Assembly (NCBI GenBank): GCA_937907395.1
Contig: CALCII010000013.1
Location: 372,001 to 436,000, forward strand
Length of the DNA: 64,000 nt
Direction of reading: 5' to 3'
From: an uncultured Chitinophagaceae bacterium
GTDB taxonomy: Bacteria > Bacteroidota > Bacteroidia > Chitinophagales > Chitinophagaceae
This document shows positions 7,510 to 17,510 of the stretch, one piece after another. How positions within the stretch are numbered: position 1 is the stretch's first letter; each line of letters begins with the position of its first letter. Position numbers and translations under genes: made by a program. Under the pieces are notes generated by a model. That model searched no databases. It saw nothing but the letters and a program-made list of their open reading frames with translations, and was not told the DNA's origin.

Positions 7510-10242
7510 ATGAAAGATTTCCAATATATTACCAGTTCCCATCCTCAATTCATTGAAAGTTTATATAACGACTTTGTAAAAGACCCCTCATCTGTTGATC
7601 CTGATTTGAAAAAATTCTTCGAAGGATTTGATTTTGCCGTTGCTTCAGGTGTTGTTCCTGAAAAAACAACCGCTGCAGCAGGCGATATTGATTGGGTAGG
7701 CGAAATCAGTACCTACCGTCTCATTCTTGGTTATCGTAATAAAGGCCATTTGCTGGCTAAAACAAATCCTATTCGTCAGCGGAAAGACCGTGGAGCTAAT
7801 CTTAGCCTGTCCTTTTTTGGATTTACCGAAGCAGATCTGGATAAAGAATTTTATTCCGGGCAGTTCATTGGACTGGGCAAAGCAAAACTGCGTAACATTA
7901 TTTCTTACCTGGAAACCGTATATGCCCGTCATATCGGAATCGAGTATAAATACATCAGTGATCAGCGTAAGATCGATTTTCTTACCAATGCCATGGAAAA
8001 AGATACGCAGCAGCCGCTATCTCTTACCAAACGGCGACGTATACTCGAAAAGCTTAACCAGGGTGTGATGTTTGAAAAATTTCTGCACACCAAATACATC
8101 GGGCAAAAACGTTTTTCACTGGAAGGAGGCGAAACCACCATTGCGGCGCTGGATGCAATCATTAACACGGCTGCAGCATATGAAGTGAGTGAAGTGGCGA
8201 TTGGAATGGCACACAGGGGCCGTTTGAATGTGTTGGCCAATATCATGGGGAAAACCTATGAGCAGATTTTCAGTGAATTTGAAGGCACTGCCAAGCTGGA
8301 TCAAACAATGGGTAGTGGTGATGTGAAATACCATATGGGATACGGAAGTGAAGTGGAAACACCCGATGGGAAAACGGTACATCTTAAATTGTTGCCCAAC
8401 CCTTCTCATCTGGAAGCCGTAAATCCTGTTGTTGTTGGATTTTCAAGGGCGAAAGCCGATGTGATGTATGGTAGTGATTTTGATAAAATATTACCTGTAC
8501 TCATTCATGGCGATGCTTCTATTGCTGGACAAGGTGTGGTATATGAAGTTTTACAAATGAGCGACCTGGAAGGTTATTATACCGGAGGCACCATGCATTT
8601 TGTAATTAATAATCAGATTGGTTTTACCACCGATTTTGAAGATGCCCGCAGCGCCGACTACTGTACCTCGTTAGCAGCTATGGTACAGGCGCCTGTATTA
8701 CATGTGAACGGAGATGATGCAGAAGCCGTGGTGAAATGTGTGGAAATTGCCACACGTTACCGCCAGGAATTTAACAGCGATGTGTTTATTGATATGGTTT
8801 GTTACCGCAAACACGGACACAATGAAGGTGATGATCCCAAATTCACACAACCACAACTGTATGCATTAATTGATAAACATCCCAATCCAAGGGAGGTTTA
8901 TACAGAATATTTATTGAAGAACGGTGATGAAGAAGCCCGTCAGCTTGCCAAAGAAATGGAGCAGAAATTCTGGGCCGATCTGCAGGAACGTTTGGACGAA
9001 GTGAAACAAAATCCGCTTCCGTATCATTACCAGGCACCGGAACTTGTTTGGAAAAGTTTACGCCGGGCCACAGCTGCAGATTTTGTTACATCTCCTGTAA
9101 CTGCAATTCAGGAAGAAGTGTTTGGAAAAATATTTCAGCACCTGATGAAATGGCCTGCTGATTTTAAACCGTTGAAGAAGATTGAAAAAATTCTGCAGGA
9201 CAAAATCAAACTTTATAAAGAGGAAGGGAAGATTGATTGGGCTACCGGTGAACTGCTGGCTTATGGAAGTCTTCTGCTCGATGGTAAAGATGTACGTATG
9301 AGCGGACAAGACGTGCAGCGTGGCACATTTTCTCATCGTCATGCAGTGTTGCGGGATGAAGTAACTGCCCAACCCTACAGCCGCCTCAGTGGAATGGATG
9401 GTGCAAATGGTGAGTTCCGGATTTATAACTCCTTATTGAGCGAATATGGTGTGCTTGGTTTCGAGTATGGATATGCGTTAGCAAACCCTAATGCATTGGT
9501 GTTGTGGGAAGCACAGTTTGGTGATTTCAGCAATGGGGCACAAACCATGATTGATCAGTTTATTGCTGCCGGCGAGCAAAAGTGGAACCGTATGAATGGT
9601 ATTGTGATGTTGTTGCCTCACGGTTATGAAGGCCAGGGTCCCGAACACAGTTCTGCCAGGATGGAGCGCTATCTGCAGTTATGTGCAGAGCTCAACATGG
9701 TGATCACCAATATCACCACAGCTTCCAACTTGTTCCATGCATTGCGCCGCCAGCTTACATGGCCTTTCCGTAAACCGTTGATTAATTTTTCACCCAAGGC
9801 CAATCTTCGCCACCCCGGAACCTATTCTGGTAAACAGGAATTTCTGGAAGGAGGATTTAAAGAAGTGATTGATGATCCTGCTGCTCCGGATGCAGAACAA
9901 GTGAAGAAAGTGTTATTCTGCAGTGGCAAAATGTATTTTGATCTGGCTGAACGTAAGTCGAAAGAAAATCATAACGATGTAGCATTGGTTCGGTTGGAGC
10001 AACTGTATCCATTGCCTGTACAACAGCTGGAAGAATTGTACAAAAAGTACAGCAAAGCCACCTGGTTCTGGGTACAGGAAGAACCGATGAATATGGGAGC
10101 AGCCTCCTTCCTGAAAATGAACCTGAATTCCATTAATTTCGGAGTGGTGGCCCGCCAGGCATCTGCATCAACTGCTACCGGTTATAATAAAGTGCATATA
10201 CAGGAACAAACGGAATTGATTGATACTGCGTTTGGGATTTGA
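7510..10242 (+). CDS. sucA: 2-oxoglutarate dehydrogenase E1 component
   Basis: Thiamine diphosphate-dependent E1 that decarboxylates 2-oxoglutarate and passes the succinyl group to SucB. The 910-residue length and domain order are those of SucA: an N-terminal SSHPQFIESLYNDF segment that binds the complex core, the PP domain with MAHRGRLNVLAN and the ThDP/magnesium loop starting HGDASIAGQG and ending INNQIGFTT, then the pyrimidine-binding domain (FEYGYALANPNALVLWEAQF) and C-terminal domain. It is followed after 71 bases by sucB, giving the usual sucAB operon. The third subunit (lipoamide dehydrogenase) is not in the window. Confidence 0.97.
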   Translation: MKDFQYITSSHPQFIESLYNDFVKDPSSVDPDLKKFFEGFDFAVASGVVPEKTTAAAGDIDWVGEISTYRLILGYRNKGHLLAKTNPIRQRKDRGANLSLSFFGFTEADLDKEFYSGQFIGLGKAKLRNIISYLETVYARHIGIEYKYISDQRKIDFLTNAMEKDTQQPLSLTKRRRILEKLNQGVMFEKFLHTKYIGQKRFSLEGGETTIAALDAIINTAAAYEVSEVAIGMAHRGRLNVLANIMGKTYEQIFSEFEGTAKLDQTMGSGDVKYHMGYGSEVETPDGKTVHLKLLPNPSHLEAVNPVVVGFSRAKADVMYGSDFDKILPVLIHGDASIAGQGVVYEVLQMSDLEGYYTGGTMHFVINNQIGFTTDFEDARSADYCTSLAAMVQAPVLHVNGDDAEAVVKCVEIATRYRQEFNSDVFIDMVCYRKHGHNEGDDPKFTQPQLYALIDKHPNPREVYTEYLLKNGDEEARQLAKEMEQKFWADLQERLDEVKQNPLPYHYQAPELVWKSLRRATAADFVTSPVTAIQEEVFGKIFQHLMKWPADFKPLKKIEKILQDKIKLYKEEGKIDWATGELLAYGSLLLDGKDVRMSGQDVQRGTFSHRHAVLRDEVTAQPYSRLSGMDGANGEFRIYNSLLSEYGVLGFEYGYALANPNALVLWEAQFGDFSNGAQTMIDQFIAAGEQKWNRMNGIVMLLPHGYEGQGPEHSSARMERYLQLCAELNMVITNITTASNLFHALRRQLTWPFRKPLINFSPKANLRHPGTYSGKQEFLEGGFKEVIDDPAAPDAEQVKKVLFCSGKMYFDLAERKSKENHNDVALVRLEQLYPLPVQQLEELYKKYSKATWFWVQEEPMNMGAASFLKMNLNSINFGVVARQASASTATGYNKVHIQEQTELIDTAFGI

Positions 10243-10313
10243 TAGCAACCTTTTACTAAACTTAAATAATTGTTTTAAACGATATTTTCAGCACCCACAA
10301 AGTATATTTATTT

Positions 10314-11531
10314 ATGATCGATATAAAAGTTCCAACAGTAGGTGAATCTATCAGCGAAGTAACGCTTCTGAAATGGACCAAAGCAAATGGTGCATGGGTG
10401 GAGCGTGATGAAGTGATCGCCGAACTGGAGAGCGAAAAAGCAACTTTTGAAATCAGTGCCGAACAGGCAGGCGTTTTAATTCATGGAGCACAGGAAGGTG
10501 ATACCTTAAAGATTGGTGACATTGCCTGCCAGATCGATGAAACAGCACCTAAACCAGAAGGTGCTTCTGCAGTAACAACCACTCAGCGTGAACCAACTAC
10601 GGCGCCTTCGAATGAAGCTCCTGTAACTGCTGTTTCCAATGATATCAAAGCCACACCTGTAGCCGCTGCAATGATTGCCGATAAGAAAGTGGATGTACAA
10701 TCAATCAAGCCATCCGGAAGTGGCGGTAAAATTGTGAAAGAAGATGTATTGCAGGCATTGGCCAATCCCGGCAAACAAGCCTACAGTGGTGGTGATCTCA
10801 ACAGCCGCAATGTGCGTAAGGAACGGATGAGTAATCTACGTAAAACCATCAGCCGACGTTTGGTGGAAAGCAAAAACACCACTGCCATGCTCACCACTTT
10901 TAATGAAGTGGATATGAGCCGTATCATGGAAATACGAACCAAATTCAAAGATAAATTCAAAGAACAGCATGGTGTGAATCTGGGCTTCATGAGCTTTTTT
11001 GCCAAAGCCTGTGCCATTGCATTGGGCGAATGGCCGGCCGTGAATGCCTACATTGATGCTGATGAAATTATTTACCACGATTATGCCGATATTTCTATCG
11101 CAGTCTCTACTCCCCGTGGGTTAACAGTGCCGGTTATGCGAAATGTAGAAAGCATGAGTATGGCCGATGTGGAGAAAAAGGTAGTTGAGCTGGCAGGTAA
11201 AGCCAGGGATAATAAACTCACATTAGAAGAACTTCAGGGCGGCACATTCACCATTACAAATGGAGGTGTTTTTGGCAGCCTCATGAGTACTCCCATTATT
11301 AATTTGCCACAAAGCGCTATTCTGGGTATGCATAAAATTCAGGAACGTCCAATGGTTGTGAACGGCCAGGTGGTGGTTCGACCCATGATGTACCTGGCAT
11401 TAAGTTATGATCATCGTATTATCGACGGACGTGAAAGTGTTAGCTTCCTTGTACGTGTAAAAGAATTACTGGAGAATCCCGAACTCTTGTTGTTTGGAAA
11501 AGATCCCGTGAAAACGCTGTTGGAAGTATGA
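10314..11531 (+). CDS. sucB: Dihydrolipoyllysine succinyltransferase (2-oxoglutarate dehydrogenase E2)
   Basis: Core acyltransferase of the 2-oxoglutarate dehydrogenase complex. Domains in order in 405 residues: one lipoyl domain with the lipoylated Lys42 in ELESEKATFE, an Ala/Pro/Thr-rich linker, the E3-binding domain (about 108-145, ATPVAAAMIAD through GGKIVKEDVLQA), a second linker and the catalytic domain ending with SYDHRIIDGRE (His367, Asp371). One lipoyl domain is typical for SucB. Lies 71 bases after sucA and ends before a good terminator. Confidence 0.97.
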   Translation: MIDIKVPTVGESISEVTLLKWTKANGAWVERDEVIAELESEKATFEISAEQAGVLIHGAQEGDTLKIGDIACQIDETAPKPEGASAVTTTQREPTTAPSNEAPVTAVSNDIKATPVAAAMIADKKVDVQSIKPSGSGGKIVKEDVLQALANPGKQAYSGGDLNSRNVRKERMSNLRKTISRRLVESKNTTAMLTTFNEVDMSRIMEIRTKFKDKFKEQHGVNLGFMSFFAKACAIALGEWPAVNAYIDADEIIYHDYADISIAVSTPRGLTVPVMRNVESMSMADVEKKVVELAGKARDNKLTLEELQGGTFTITNGGVFGSLMSTPIINLPQSAILGMHKIQERPMVVNGQVVVRPMMYLALSYDHRIIDGRESVSFLVRVKELLENPELLLFGKDPVKTLLEV

Positions 11532-11566
11532 AACACCTTGTAGCTTTCAACGGTTACTTGCTAAAG

Positions 11567-11604
11567 AATGTCCTGCCCGTTATTGGCGGGACATTCCTTT
11601 TTAC
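11567..11604 (+). terminator. Intrinsic terminator of sucAB
   Basis: GAATGTCCTGCC / GGCGGGACATTC, 12-bp stem with one G-U pair and 7-base loop, followed by CTTTTT. Confidence 0.85.
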
Positions 11605-11634
11605 ACCCTCCCTTTGTTTTAGTTTCTTTGTACT

Positions 11635-12795
11635 ATGAGCCGGTTTCATTCATATCTGCAAACTGCCGAATTTGTAATTGATGCTTACACAGGCAATGAG
11701 CCATTTGCCGCAGCATTAAAAAAATATTATGCAGCCAATAAAAAACATGGTGGCAGAGACCGGCGGATGATCAGTCATCTTTGTTATTGTTATTTCAGGC
11801 TAGGAAGGGCTTTTGAATCTGTAAGTCGGCAGGAGCGCATGTTAACCGGACTTTTCTTATCAGCTTTAACACCAGATGATTTGTTAGAAACGGTCAGGCC
11901 CGAATGGAATGATAAAGTGCAATTGAGTGTGTATGAAAAGCTGATGTTTTTATCAGGTGAGAATGAAGTTGGAAAATTATTCCCGTTTACAGATGAGTTG
12001 AGTAAAGGGATTGATCATGAACTTTTTTCACTCAGCCATCTGCAACAGCCCGGCTTGTTCCTTCGCATTCGCCCGGGATATAAAGAGCAAATAATCAACC
12101 GATTGAAAAGTGCAGGCATTCCCTTTCAACAACCAGCTACTAACATTGTGTTATTGCCAAATGGCACAAAAACGGAAGAATTGTTCCGGATCAATAAGGA
12201 AGTGGTGGTGCAGGATTACAGTTCCCAACAGGCAGGTGAGTTGTTGCAATTGGTTGAGCCATTACCAAAAGCAGTATGGGATTGTTGTGCCGCAAGTGGG
12301 GGGAAATCCATTATGGCAAACGACCGCTTGCCCGGTATCCAACTAACGGTTTCGGATATACGTGAATCGATACTGGTAAACCTGAAAGCCCGTTTTAAAG
12401 AAGCCGGCATCGGGAATTATCAAAGCAGGGTGGTGGATTTGTCTGAGGGTACTGTTTCAGATTTTGAAGAAAGGTTTGACCTCATCATTGCCGATGTTCC
12501 CTGCTCCGGTTCGGGTACATGGGGGCGAACACCTGAATATCTTACTTATTTTAAAAAGGAACAGATTGATGTTTATTCCAGCTTGCAAAATAAGATTGTA
12601 ACGAATGCATTGCCTGCCTTAAAAAAGAATGGATACCTGTTATACATCACCTGTTCTGTTTATGCGAAGGAGAATGAACAGCAGGTTGCTTTACTGGCTG
12701 AAGCACATCAGCTTCGTATCATTGAACAACGTTTATTAACGGGTTACGATAAGAAAGCAGATACGATGTTTGCGGCATTACTAACGAAACCGTAA
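11635..12795 (+). CDS. RsmB/NOP family RNA cytosine-C5 methyltransferase
   Basis: SAM-dependent methyltransferase of 386 residues of the Sun/Fmu/NOP2 family, which makes m5C in rRNA or tRNA. The SAM-binding start is CCAASGGKSI, and both family cysteines are present: the PC motif in ADVPCSGSGTW and the catalytic TC motif in YITCSVYAKEN. The N-terminal part (about 1-140) is helical and resembles the NusB-like region of RsmB, but is divergent. The exact target base is not predictable. A TTTG lies 9 bases before the start codon, so the leader is probably very short. Its stop codon is immediately next to the stop of the convergent subtilase gene. Confidence 0.87.
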   Translation: MSRFHSYLQTAEFVIDAYTGNEPFAAALKKYYAANKKHGGRDRRMISHLCYCYFRLGRAFESVSRQERMLTGLFLSALTPDDLLETVRPEWNDKVQLSVYEKLMFLSGENEVGKLFPFTDELSKGIDHELFSLSHLQQPGLFLRIRPGYKEQIINRLKSAGIPFQQPATNIVLLPNGTKTEELFRINKEVVVQDYSSQQAGELLQLVEPLPKAVWDCCAASGGKSIMANDRLPGIQLTVSDIRESILVNLKARFKEAGIGNYQSRVVDLSEGTVSDFEERFDLIIADVPCSGSGTWGRTPEYLTYFKKEQIDVYSSLQNKIVTNALPALKKNGYLLYITCSVYAKENEQQVALLAEAHQLRIIEQRLLTGYDKKADTMFAALLTKP

Positions 12796-14787
12796 TTACT
12801 GTTTCACAAATTCCTTTATACTGTAGATTTTGTCCTGTTGTTTCAGCGTGAGAATGTAATTGCCTGCCGGCAGTTGTTTTATATTCAGGATATGTTGTCC
12901 TGCTCCTGACTGCTTTTGATATTCTCCTGTATAAACCAATTGCCCCTGCCGATTAAAAATCTGTATTGCCAGTTTTTTTACAAAAGTTTCGTCTGTGAGT
13001 TTGATGGTAAGTTGATTTTTTGCCGGGTTGGGGTAGAGTTGTACCAGTTTACTGTTGTTGCCCGGTTCAATGATACCGGTTGATGTGCAGGATCCGGGTA
13101 GTATCAGGTCAGATGAATCAATAGCTACAGAATAAAAACCAGCAGTTGTGGTGTCAATCACCTGTTGAATACGATAACTCACCGTTCCTGCAGGTTTATT
13201 GGATAAATTGTCGTTGAATTGATATGACTGGTTGCTGAAAACAGTTCCTTTAGCTGCAATGGTCTGTACTGTAGTATAAGATGTTTCTCCGGGAAGTTTC
13301 CGCTCAATCACATAACGCATGGTTTTGATATCCTTGCTGGAAAATGTAATTGTGGCCGTACAGGTATTGATCGTTGCATTGAGTGTTGATAGCTCAGCTA
13401 ACAAAATACCGGTAGCCTTTTTCATATTGGGAATTCCATATCCGTATTGATCCGAAGGTGCTGTAAACCGGTCGCTGCTTTTACGGAGTGTGGTAATGAT
13501 TTTCATATTATTTACTTCCGGGAACAATTGCCAGAAGCAAGTTGCAATGCCAGCCATATTCGGACATGAATAAGATGTTCCACTGCCCGTGCCAACGGTG
13601 CCCGAGGTGGTAGACATGATTGCATTTTGCCCAACTGTTAGCACATCTGGTTTTATTTGTCCATCGCTTGTGGGGCCGTAACTGGAAGTAACAGCAATTA
13701 CGCCACTGCTGTTAACTGATCCTATAGTAAGAACACTGTCTCCATCGGCAGGTGCGGCAATATATTTCCATGGATTATTTCCATCATTTCCTGCACTGTT
13801 TAATACAAGGATTCCTTTGGAGGCAGCCATGTCTGCCATACGTGTAATGATGGTGGTATTGCCATCCATATCGGCATACGTGTGATCAAAACCGGGTACG
13901 TCAAACGTAGTATAACCGAGAGAAGAAGAAATAATATCAGTACCGGAACTGTCTGCATATTCAGCACCCAAAGCCCAGTTGTATTCCTCAATGATTTGTT
14001 CTGTAGCTGCATCTTCTGTTCGAAGTAAATGAAAGGATGCTTCAGGACAGGTGCCAACAAATTCACCGGGTTTGTAAGCTGCCACTATGGAAAAACAATG
14101 CATGCCATGTGTATCATCATCATTCACATTTGCATTATTCGATACAAAATCCCAGCTGCTTTTTATCTGGCCTTTAATTCTTGCACTATCAAAAAAGCGA
14201 TTGGTGGTATATCCAAAAAATCCTGCATCAAGAAAAGAGATTGTCATTCCTTGTCCGCGGCCACCAATATTGTGAAGGAATTGTCCATTGGTGATTTGTA
14301 TTTGTGACGAAGATGATCCGTAGTTAAACGTATCAGCAGCCACTTGCTGATTCTTCCATGTTGTAACAGGAGTAATGTTATTGTTCAATTTAGGTTGTAA
14401 CCTTCCGCTGCTGCTTATGCGTAGCGCAATACCCTGGCTTGATTTTACAAAGGGAAAAGAATTGATTTTGGTTAAGGCTGTTGCATCGGATGTTTGAATG
14501 ATGACCGCATTCAGCCATTTTGAACGACCAAGAATTGTTACAGCGCCGGCTTTAGCCACACTATCAATATAAGCAGGATTAACAGGAAGGTCAGTGCTGT
14601 CAATTGCAATGCCATAATTTGTTCTTCTCTGAATGGCTTTTGCCGATAAATAAACAGCAGGTTGGGATAAACTGTAAGGACTGTTCTTTTTGTCTTTAAA
14701 AAAGATGATTTTTTTTGTGAGTGTTTGTGCTGCAACTCCGTTGATGATGCCAATCAACATTAGGAGCAGAAGATAATATCTTTTCAT
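12796..14787 (-). CDS. Secreted S8 family serine peptidase (subtilase) with T9SS sorting domain
   Basis: A 663-residue subtilisin-like protease exported by T9SS. Signal peptide at 1-20; an N-terminal propeptide-like stretch to about 150; the S8 catalytic triad Asp187 (SFLDAGF), His227 (DDTHGMH, replacing the usual GHGTH) and Ser405 (GTSYSCP), with SAGND at 331-335 for the oxyanion hole. A beta-sandwich region follows, then the type A sorting domain (LYPNPAKNQLTIKL and PAGNYILTLKQ, about 580-663). It likely degrades extracellular proteins. It begins 24 bases after the lipoprotein gene on the same strand, a probable two-gene unit. Confidence 0.93.
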   Translation of the reverse strand: MKRYYLLLLMLIGIINGVAAQTLTKKIIFFKDKKNSPYSLSQPAVYLSAKAIQRRTNYGIAIDSTDLPVNPAYIDSVAKAGAVTILGRSKWLNAVIIQTSDATALTKINSFPFVKSSQGIALRISSSGRLQPKLNNNITPVTTWKNQQVAADTFNYGSSSSQIQITNGQFLHNIGGRGQGMTISFLDAGFFGYTTNRFFDSARIKGQIKSSWDFVSNNANVNDDDTHGMHCFSIVAAYKPGEFVGTCPEASFHLLRTEDAATEQIIEEYNWALGAEYADSSGTDIISSSLGYTTFDVPGFDHTYADMDGNTTIITRMADMAASKGILVLNSAGNDGNNPWKYIAAPADGDSVLTIGSVNSSGVIAVTSSYGPTSDGQIKPDVLTVGQNAIMSTTSGTVGTGSGTSYSCPNMAGIATCFWQLFPEVNNMKIITTLRKSSDRFTAPSDQYGYGIPNMKKATGILLAELSTLNATINTCTATITFSSKDIKTMRYVIERKLPGETSYTTVQTIAAKGTVFSNQSYQFNDNLSNKPAGTVSYRIQQVIDTTTAGFYSVAIDSSDLILPGSCTSTGIIEPGNNSKLVQLYPNPAKNQLTIKLTDETFVKKLAIQIFNRQGQLVYTGEYQKQSGAGQHILNIKQLPAGNYILTLKQQDKIYSIKEFVKQ

Positions 14788-14811
14788 GCAAACACTTCTT
14801 TTATCGCTTGA

Positions 14812-15597
14812 TTAGTTTTTGCTGATCATCCACATTTTTACTCCAAAACCAACACGTATGGGATCGTATGTAACAACAATGTTTGGAGGATTGCCAGTTG
14901 TTCTTTGACGAGGTTGATTTTCCCACAATACATGTTCTTTGTAAACCAATCCTATGTTTTTTGCATATTTCTCCATGGAGTATTCTCTCGATGCATAGAT
15001 GGTATCTGTAGTCATGGGAACATTCCTGGATTCGTCTACATGTGTAACAGTTGTTACGTTGGGAACCGATTTTCCACCAATTGTTTCTGTCTGATCTAAC
15101 TGGTCATAGGTAAAATCCCATATGTCCATGTTCTGATCAATATTGGTGGCATACAATGCTGCATATGGACGATCGGGTAAATAGCTGTTACCTCTCCAGG
15201 TGAACAATTCTTTCACCGGCAGATGTAATTTGATAACCCGCAGGTTGTTCTCAATTACTTCTGTTTGATCGGGAAGAGGGGTTACAAAATAATAACTGCT
15301 GGGTGTCCATGGGCCCGATGCCAGTGAGTCATTAATGTAAACGTCTACACGCCAGGTAGGGCGATCAAGATTGTCAACTGTCTTCAGACTTACAAGATGT
15401 TTTACCTGGTATTTATGTACAGCTTCCACTTTGCCGCTATTGATAAATACGGTGGAGTCGAGCCTGTAAATAATGTATTTGCCTATTTCAAGGGGGATCA
15501 GGTTGCTCAGTGCTTCAGTCTGGAAGGTTTCGGTTTCACGTTTACATGAAACGAAAGCAAGCAGCATCAGCAGTACGGGAAGGGTGGTTTTGCTCAT
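14812..15597 (-). CDS. Hypothetical lipoprotein
   Basis: I do not recognise the family. From ATG at 15597 it has 261 residues; a start at 15624 would add nine residues. It begins MSKTTLPVLLMLLAFVSCKRE, a type II signal peptide with a cysteine in a Bacteroidota-style lipobox, so it should be anchored to a membrane. The mature chain has many alternating hydrophobic residues (YIIYRLDSTVF, YQVKHLVS, TWRVDVYIND) suggesting a beta-rich fold. It lies 24 bases upstream of the T9SS subtilase in the same direction. Confidence 0.75.
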   Translation of the reverse strand: MSKTTLPVLLMLLAFVSCKRETETFQTEALSNLIPLEIGKYIIYRLDSTVFINSGKVEAVHKYQVKHLVSLKTVDNLDRPTWRVDVYINDSLASGPWTPSSYYFVTPLPDQTEVIENNLRVIKLHLPVKELFTWRGNSYLPDRPYAALYATNIDQNMDIWDFTYDQLDQTETIGGKSVPNVTTVTHVDESRNVPMTTDTIYASREYSMEKYAKNIGLVYKEHVLWENQPRQRTTGNPPNIVVTYDPIRVGFGVKMWMISKN

Positions 15598-15738
15598 GGA
15601 TTTTAGTATGGTTCGGTGGTTCATCACGACTAAGTTAGTTAATGATTTTCAGTTTTCTATGCTTACAAGATGACATAATGTGCAACTTTGCTGCATCCGG
15701 CAACTTTTGAAATAACGAAAAAAAGCAGGTTTCATTGC

Positions 15739-16854
15739 TTACACCACTGGTGATCGCATGATAATTCCGCCTCCGATCACATCATTTCCTTCGTAAAAAA
15801 CGGCACTCTGCCCCGGCGCAATTCCTTTGGCATTCTCAAAGAAATGAACGGAAACAGTTCCATCGGCTTCAGGATATAAGTTCGACAAAGTTCCTGAATC
15901 CTTATACCTGATTTTGGTAATCGCTTCTGTTCCGGGAGTGATGGTATCATATTTCAGCAGATTCAGTTTGCCCACTTTCATTTCTGTTTTTAATAAGTCT
16001 TCTTCATCTCCCAATACAACGGTATTATTTTCGGGATTGATGCCTGTTACAAAGACAGGTTTACCGAAAGTGATATCCAGTCCTTTTCGCTGCCCAATAG
16101 TATAGAACGGGTAGCCCTTGTGTTGTCCCAGTATCTTTCCGGTTTTATCAACAAAATGACCACCGGCCACTTTTTCCTCCAACCCGTCTACTCTGCGTTT
16201 TAGGAAGCCACGGTAATCGTTGTCGGGCACAAAACAAATTTCATAGCTCTCTGCTTTTTTGGCTAATTCCGGGTAACCAAAATCATGCGCCATCTGGCGG
16301 ATTTCGCTTTTACGGTAACCGCCCAATGGGAGTAAGGTTCTGCTCAGCAAATCCTGTTGCAGCCCCCACAAGACATAGCTTTGGTCCTTGGTTTCATCCA
16401 CACCTTTGCTGATGTAAAAACGATCATTGGAGTGCTGGTGAATATTTGCATAATGCCCGGTGGCAATGAAATCACAATTCATGGCATCAGCTCTTTTAAG
16501 TAAGGCTCTCCATTTGATATGAGTATTACATAAAACACATGGGTTAGGGGTGCGACCATTCAGGTATTCATCAACAAAATTGTTGATCACAAAATCACCA
16601 AATTCTTCCCTGATGTCCAGAATATAATGGGGGAACCCATGTTGCACAGCAGCAGCACGTGCATCATTAAAGCTGTCGAGATTGCAACAGCCTGTTTCTT
16701 TTTTTCCTTTTGCTCCGGAACCGCTGGATGCATAATCCCAGGTTTTCATTGTAATACCCACCACTTCATAGCCTTCGTGGTGGAGCATCAGCGCAGTAAC
16801 TGTACTGTCGATTCCGCCACTCATGGCTACCAAAACTTTTCCTTTCCTGCTCAT
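15739..16854 (-). CDS. mnmA: tRNA-specific 2-thiouridylase MnmA
   Basis: Thiolates U34 of tRNA-Lys, -Glu and -Gln. The 371-residue protein opens with the PP-loop MSGGIDST, contains NPCVLCN with the first catalytic cysteine and YEICFVPDNDYRGFL with the second, and the family segment GLQQDLLSRTLLPLGGYRKSE. Length and motif order are standard. Preceded on the same strand by the retropepsin-like gene, with an internal -7 box between them. Confidence 0.96.
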   Translation of the reverse strand: MSRKGKVLVAMSGGIDSTVTALMLHHEGYEVVGITMKTWDYASSGSGAKGKKETGCCNLDSFNDARAAAVQHGFPHYILDIREEFGDFVINNFVDEYLNGRTPNPCVLCNTHIKWRALLKRADAMNCDFIATGHYANIHQHSNDRFYISKGVDETKDQSYVLWGLQQDLLSRTLLPLGGYRKSEIRQMAHDFGYPELAKKAESYEICFVPDNDYRGFLKRRVDGLEEKVAGGHFVDKTGKILGQHKGYPFYTIGQRKGLDITFGKPVFVTGINPENNTVVLGDEEDLLKTEMKVGKLNLLKYDTITPGTEAITKIRYKDSGTLSNLYPEADGTVSVHFFENAKGIAPGQSAVFYEGNDVIGGGIIMRSPVV

Positions 16855-16896
16855 GTTCTGTCAAAATTTAATACCTGTTTGCTACAGGCCAAACTG

Positions 16897-16904
16897 CAAA
16901 ATTA
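16897..16904 (-). promoter_or_regulatory. -7 promoter box of mnmA
   Basis: Minus-strand TAATTTTG matches TAnnTTTG exactly, about 43 bases before the mnmA start. A weak TTTC lies 17 bases further upstream. Confidence 0.45.
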
Positions 16905-16933
16905 CGGGAAAGGGCGGGTTTGAAATGGATTGT

Positions 16934-17374
16934 TTAAAAGCCTTTGGCAGTAAGGGTAAAATCGTTCCGGATACCGTCGTACTGAAAATTGCAGAATTGC
17001 AAAACGTCTCTGCCGATGATGCCATGAAACCGGTTGCTGGGATAATTACCACCCAGAATTTCAATGGTTAATGCTTTCTGTTCAAATATGGGTAGGTATA
17101 GTATACATCCGAAACGTTTGGCCTGCCAGTTTTCGTTTGTACCCTGTACCCATTCTTCCGTTTGATTCAGGGAGGGGAGTGAAAGCAATTTGATGAGCGA
17201 AAAATCGAGCCCGGAAATATTAGAACCTGTATCAACTAAAAGGCGCACACTGGCAAAGGTTTCCGGTGTACCAAAATTTTTTTGCTTGAGAAATGATTCT
17301 TCATCTGGGAAAATTTCTGCTTCAACAATAGGTCCGTCTTCCAGTAACGTTGTATGTAATCTGATGTTTGCCAC
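16934..17374 (-). CDS. Small retropepsin-like aspartyl protease domain protein
   Basis: A 146-residue protein with the two signatures of a single-domain aspartic protease: LLVDTGSNISGLD with the catalytic Asp48-Thr-Gly, and HGIIGRDVLQ near the C terminus (the conserved IIG turn before the last helix). Such proteins act as dimers like viral retropepsins; cellular substrates here are unknown. There is no signal peptide or membrane segment, so it should be cytosolic. The start is GTG at 17374: an in-frame TGA lies two codons upstream and no ATG occurs before the active-site aspartate. Upstream of mnmA and divergent from ssb. Confidence 0.75.
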   Translation of the reverse strand: MANIRLHTTLLEDGPIVEAEIFPDEESFLKQKNFGTPETFASVRLLVDTGSNISGLDFSLIKLLSLPSLNQTEEWVQGTNENWQAKRFGCILYLPIFEQKALTIEILGGNYPSNRFHGIIGRDVLQFCNFQYDGIRNDFTLTAKGF

Positions 17375-17510
17375 TATTCAAAGTTGGGACACAATTTTCA
17401 GGTTTCCCATTCTTGTGTATTCCTTTAAAACTTAAATTTCAACAAGATTGGTTTTATATACTTCAATTCCTGTAAATTGGATTTTAATTCAGTAAACAAA
17501 ATTTTAAGTT

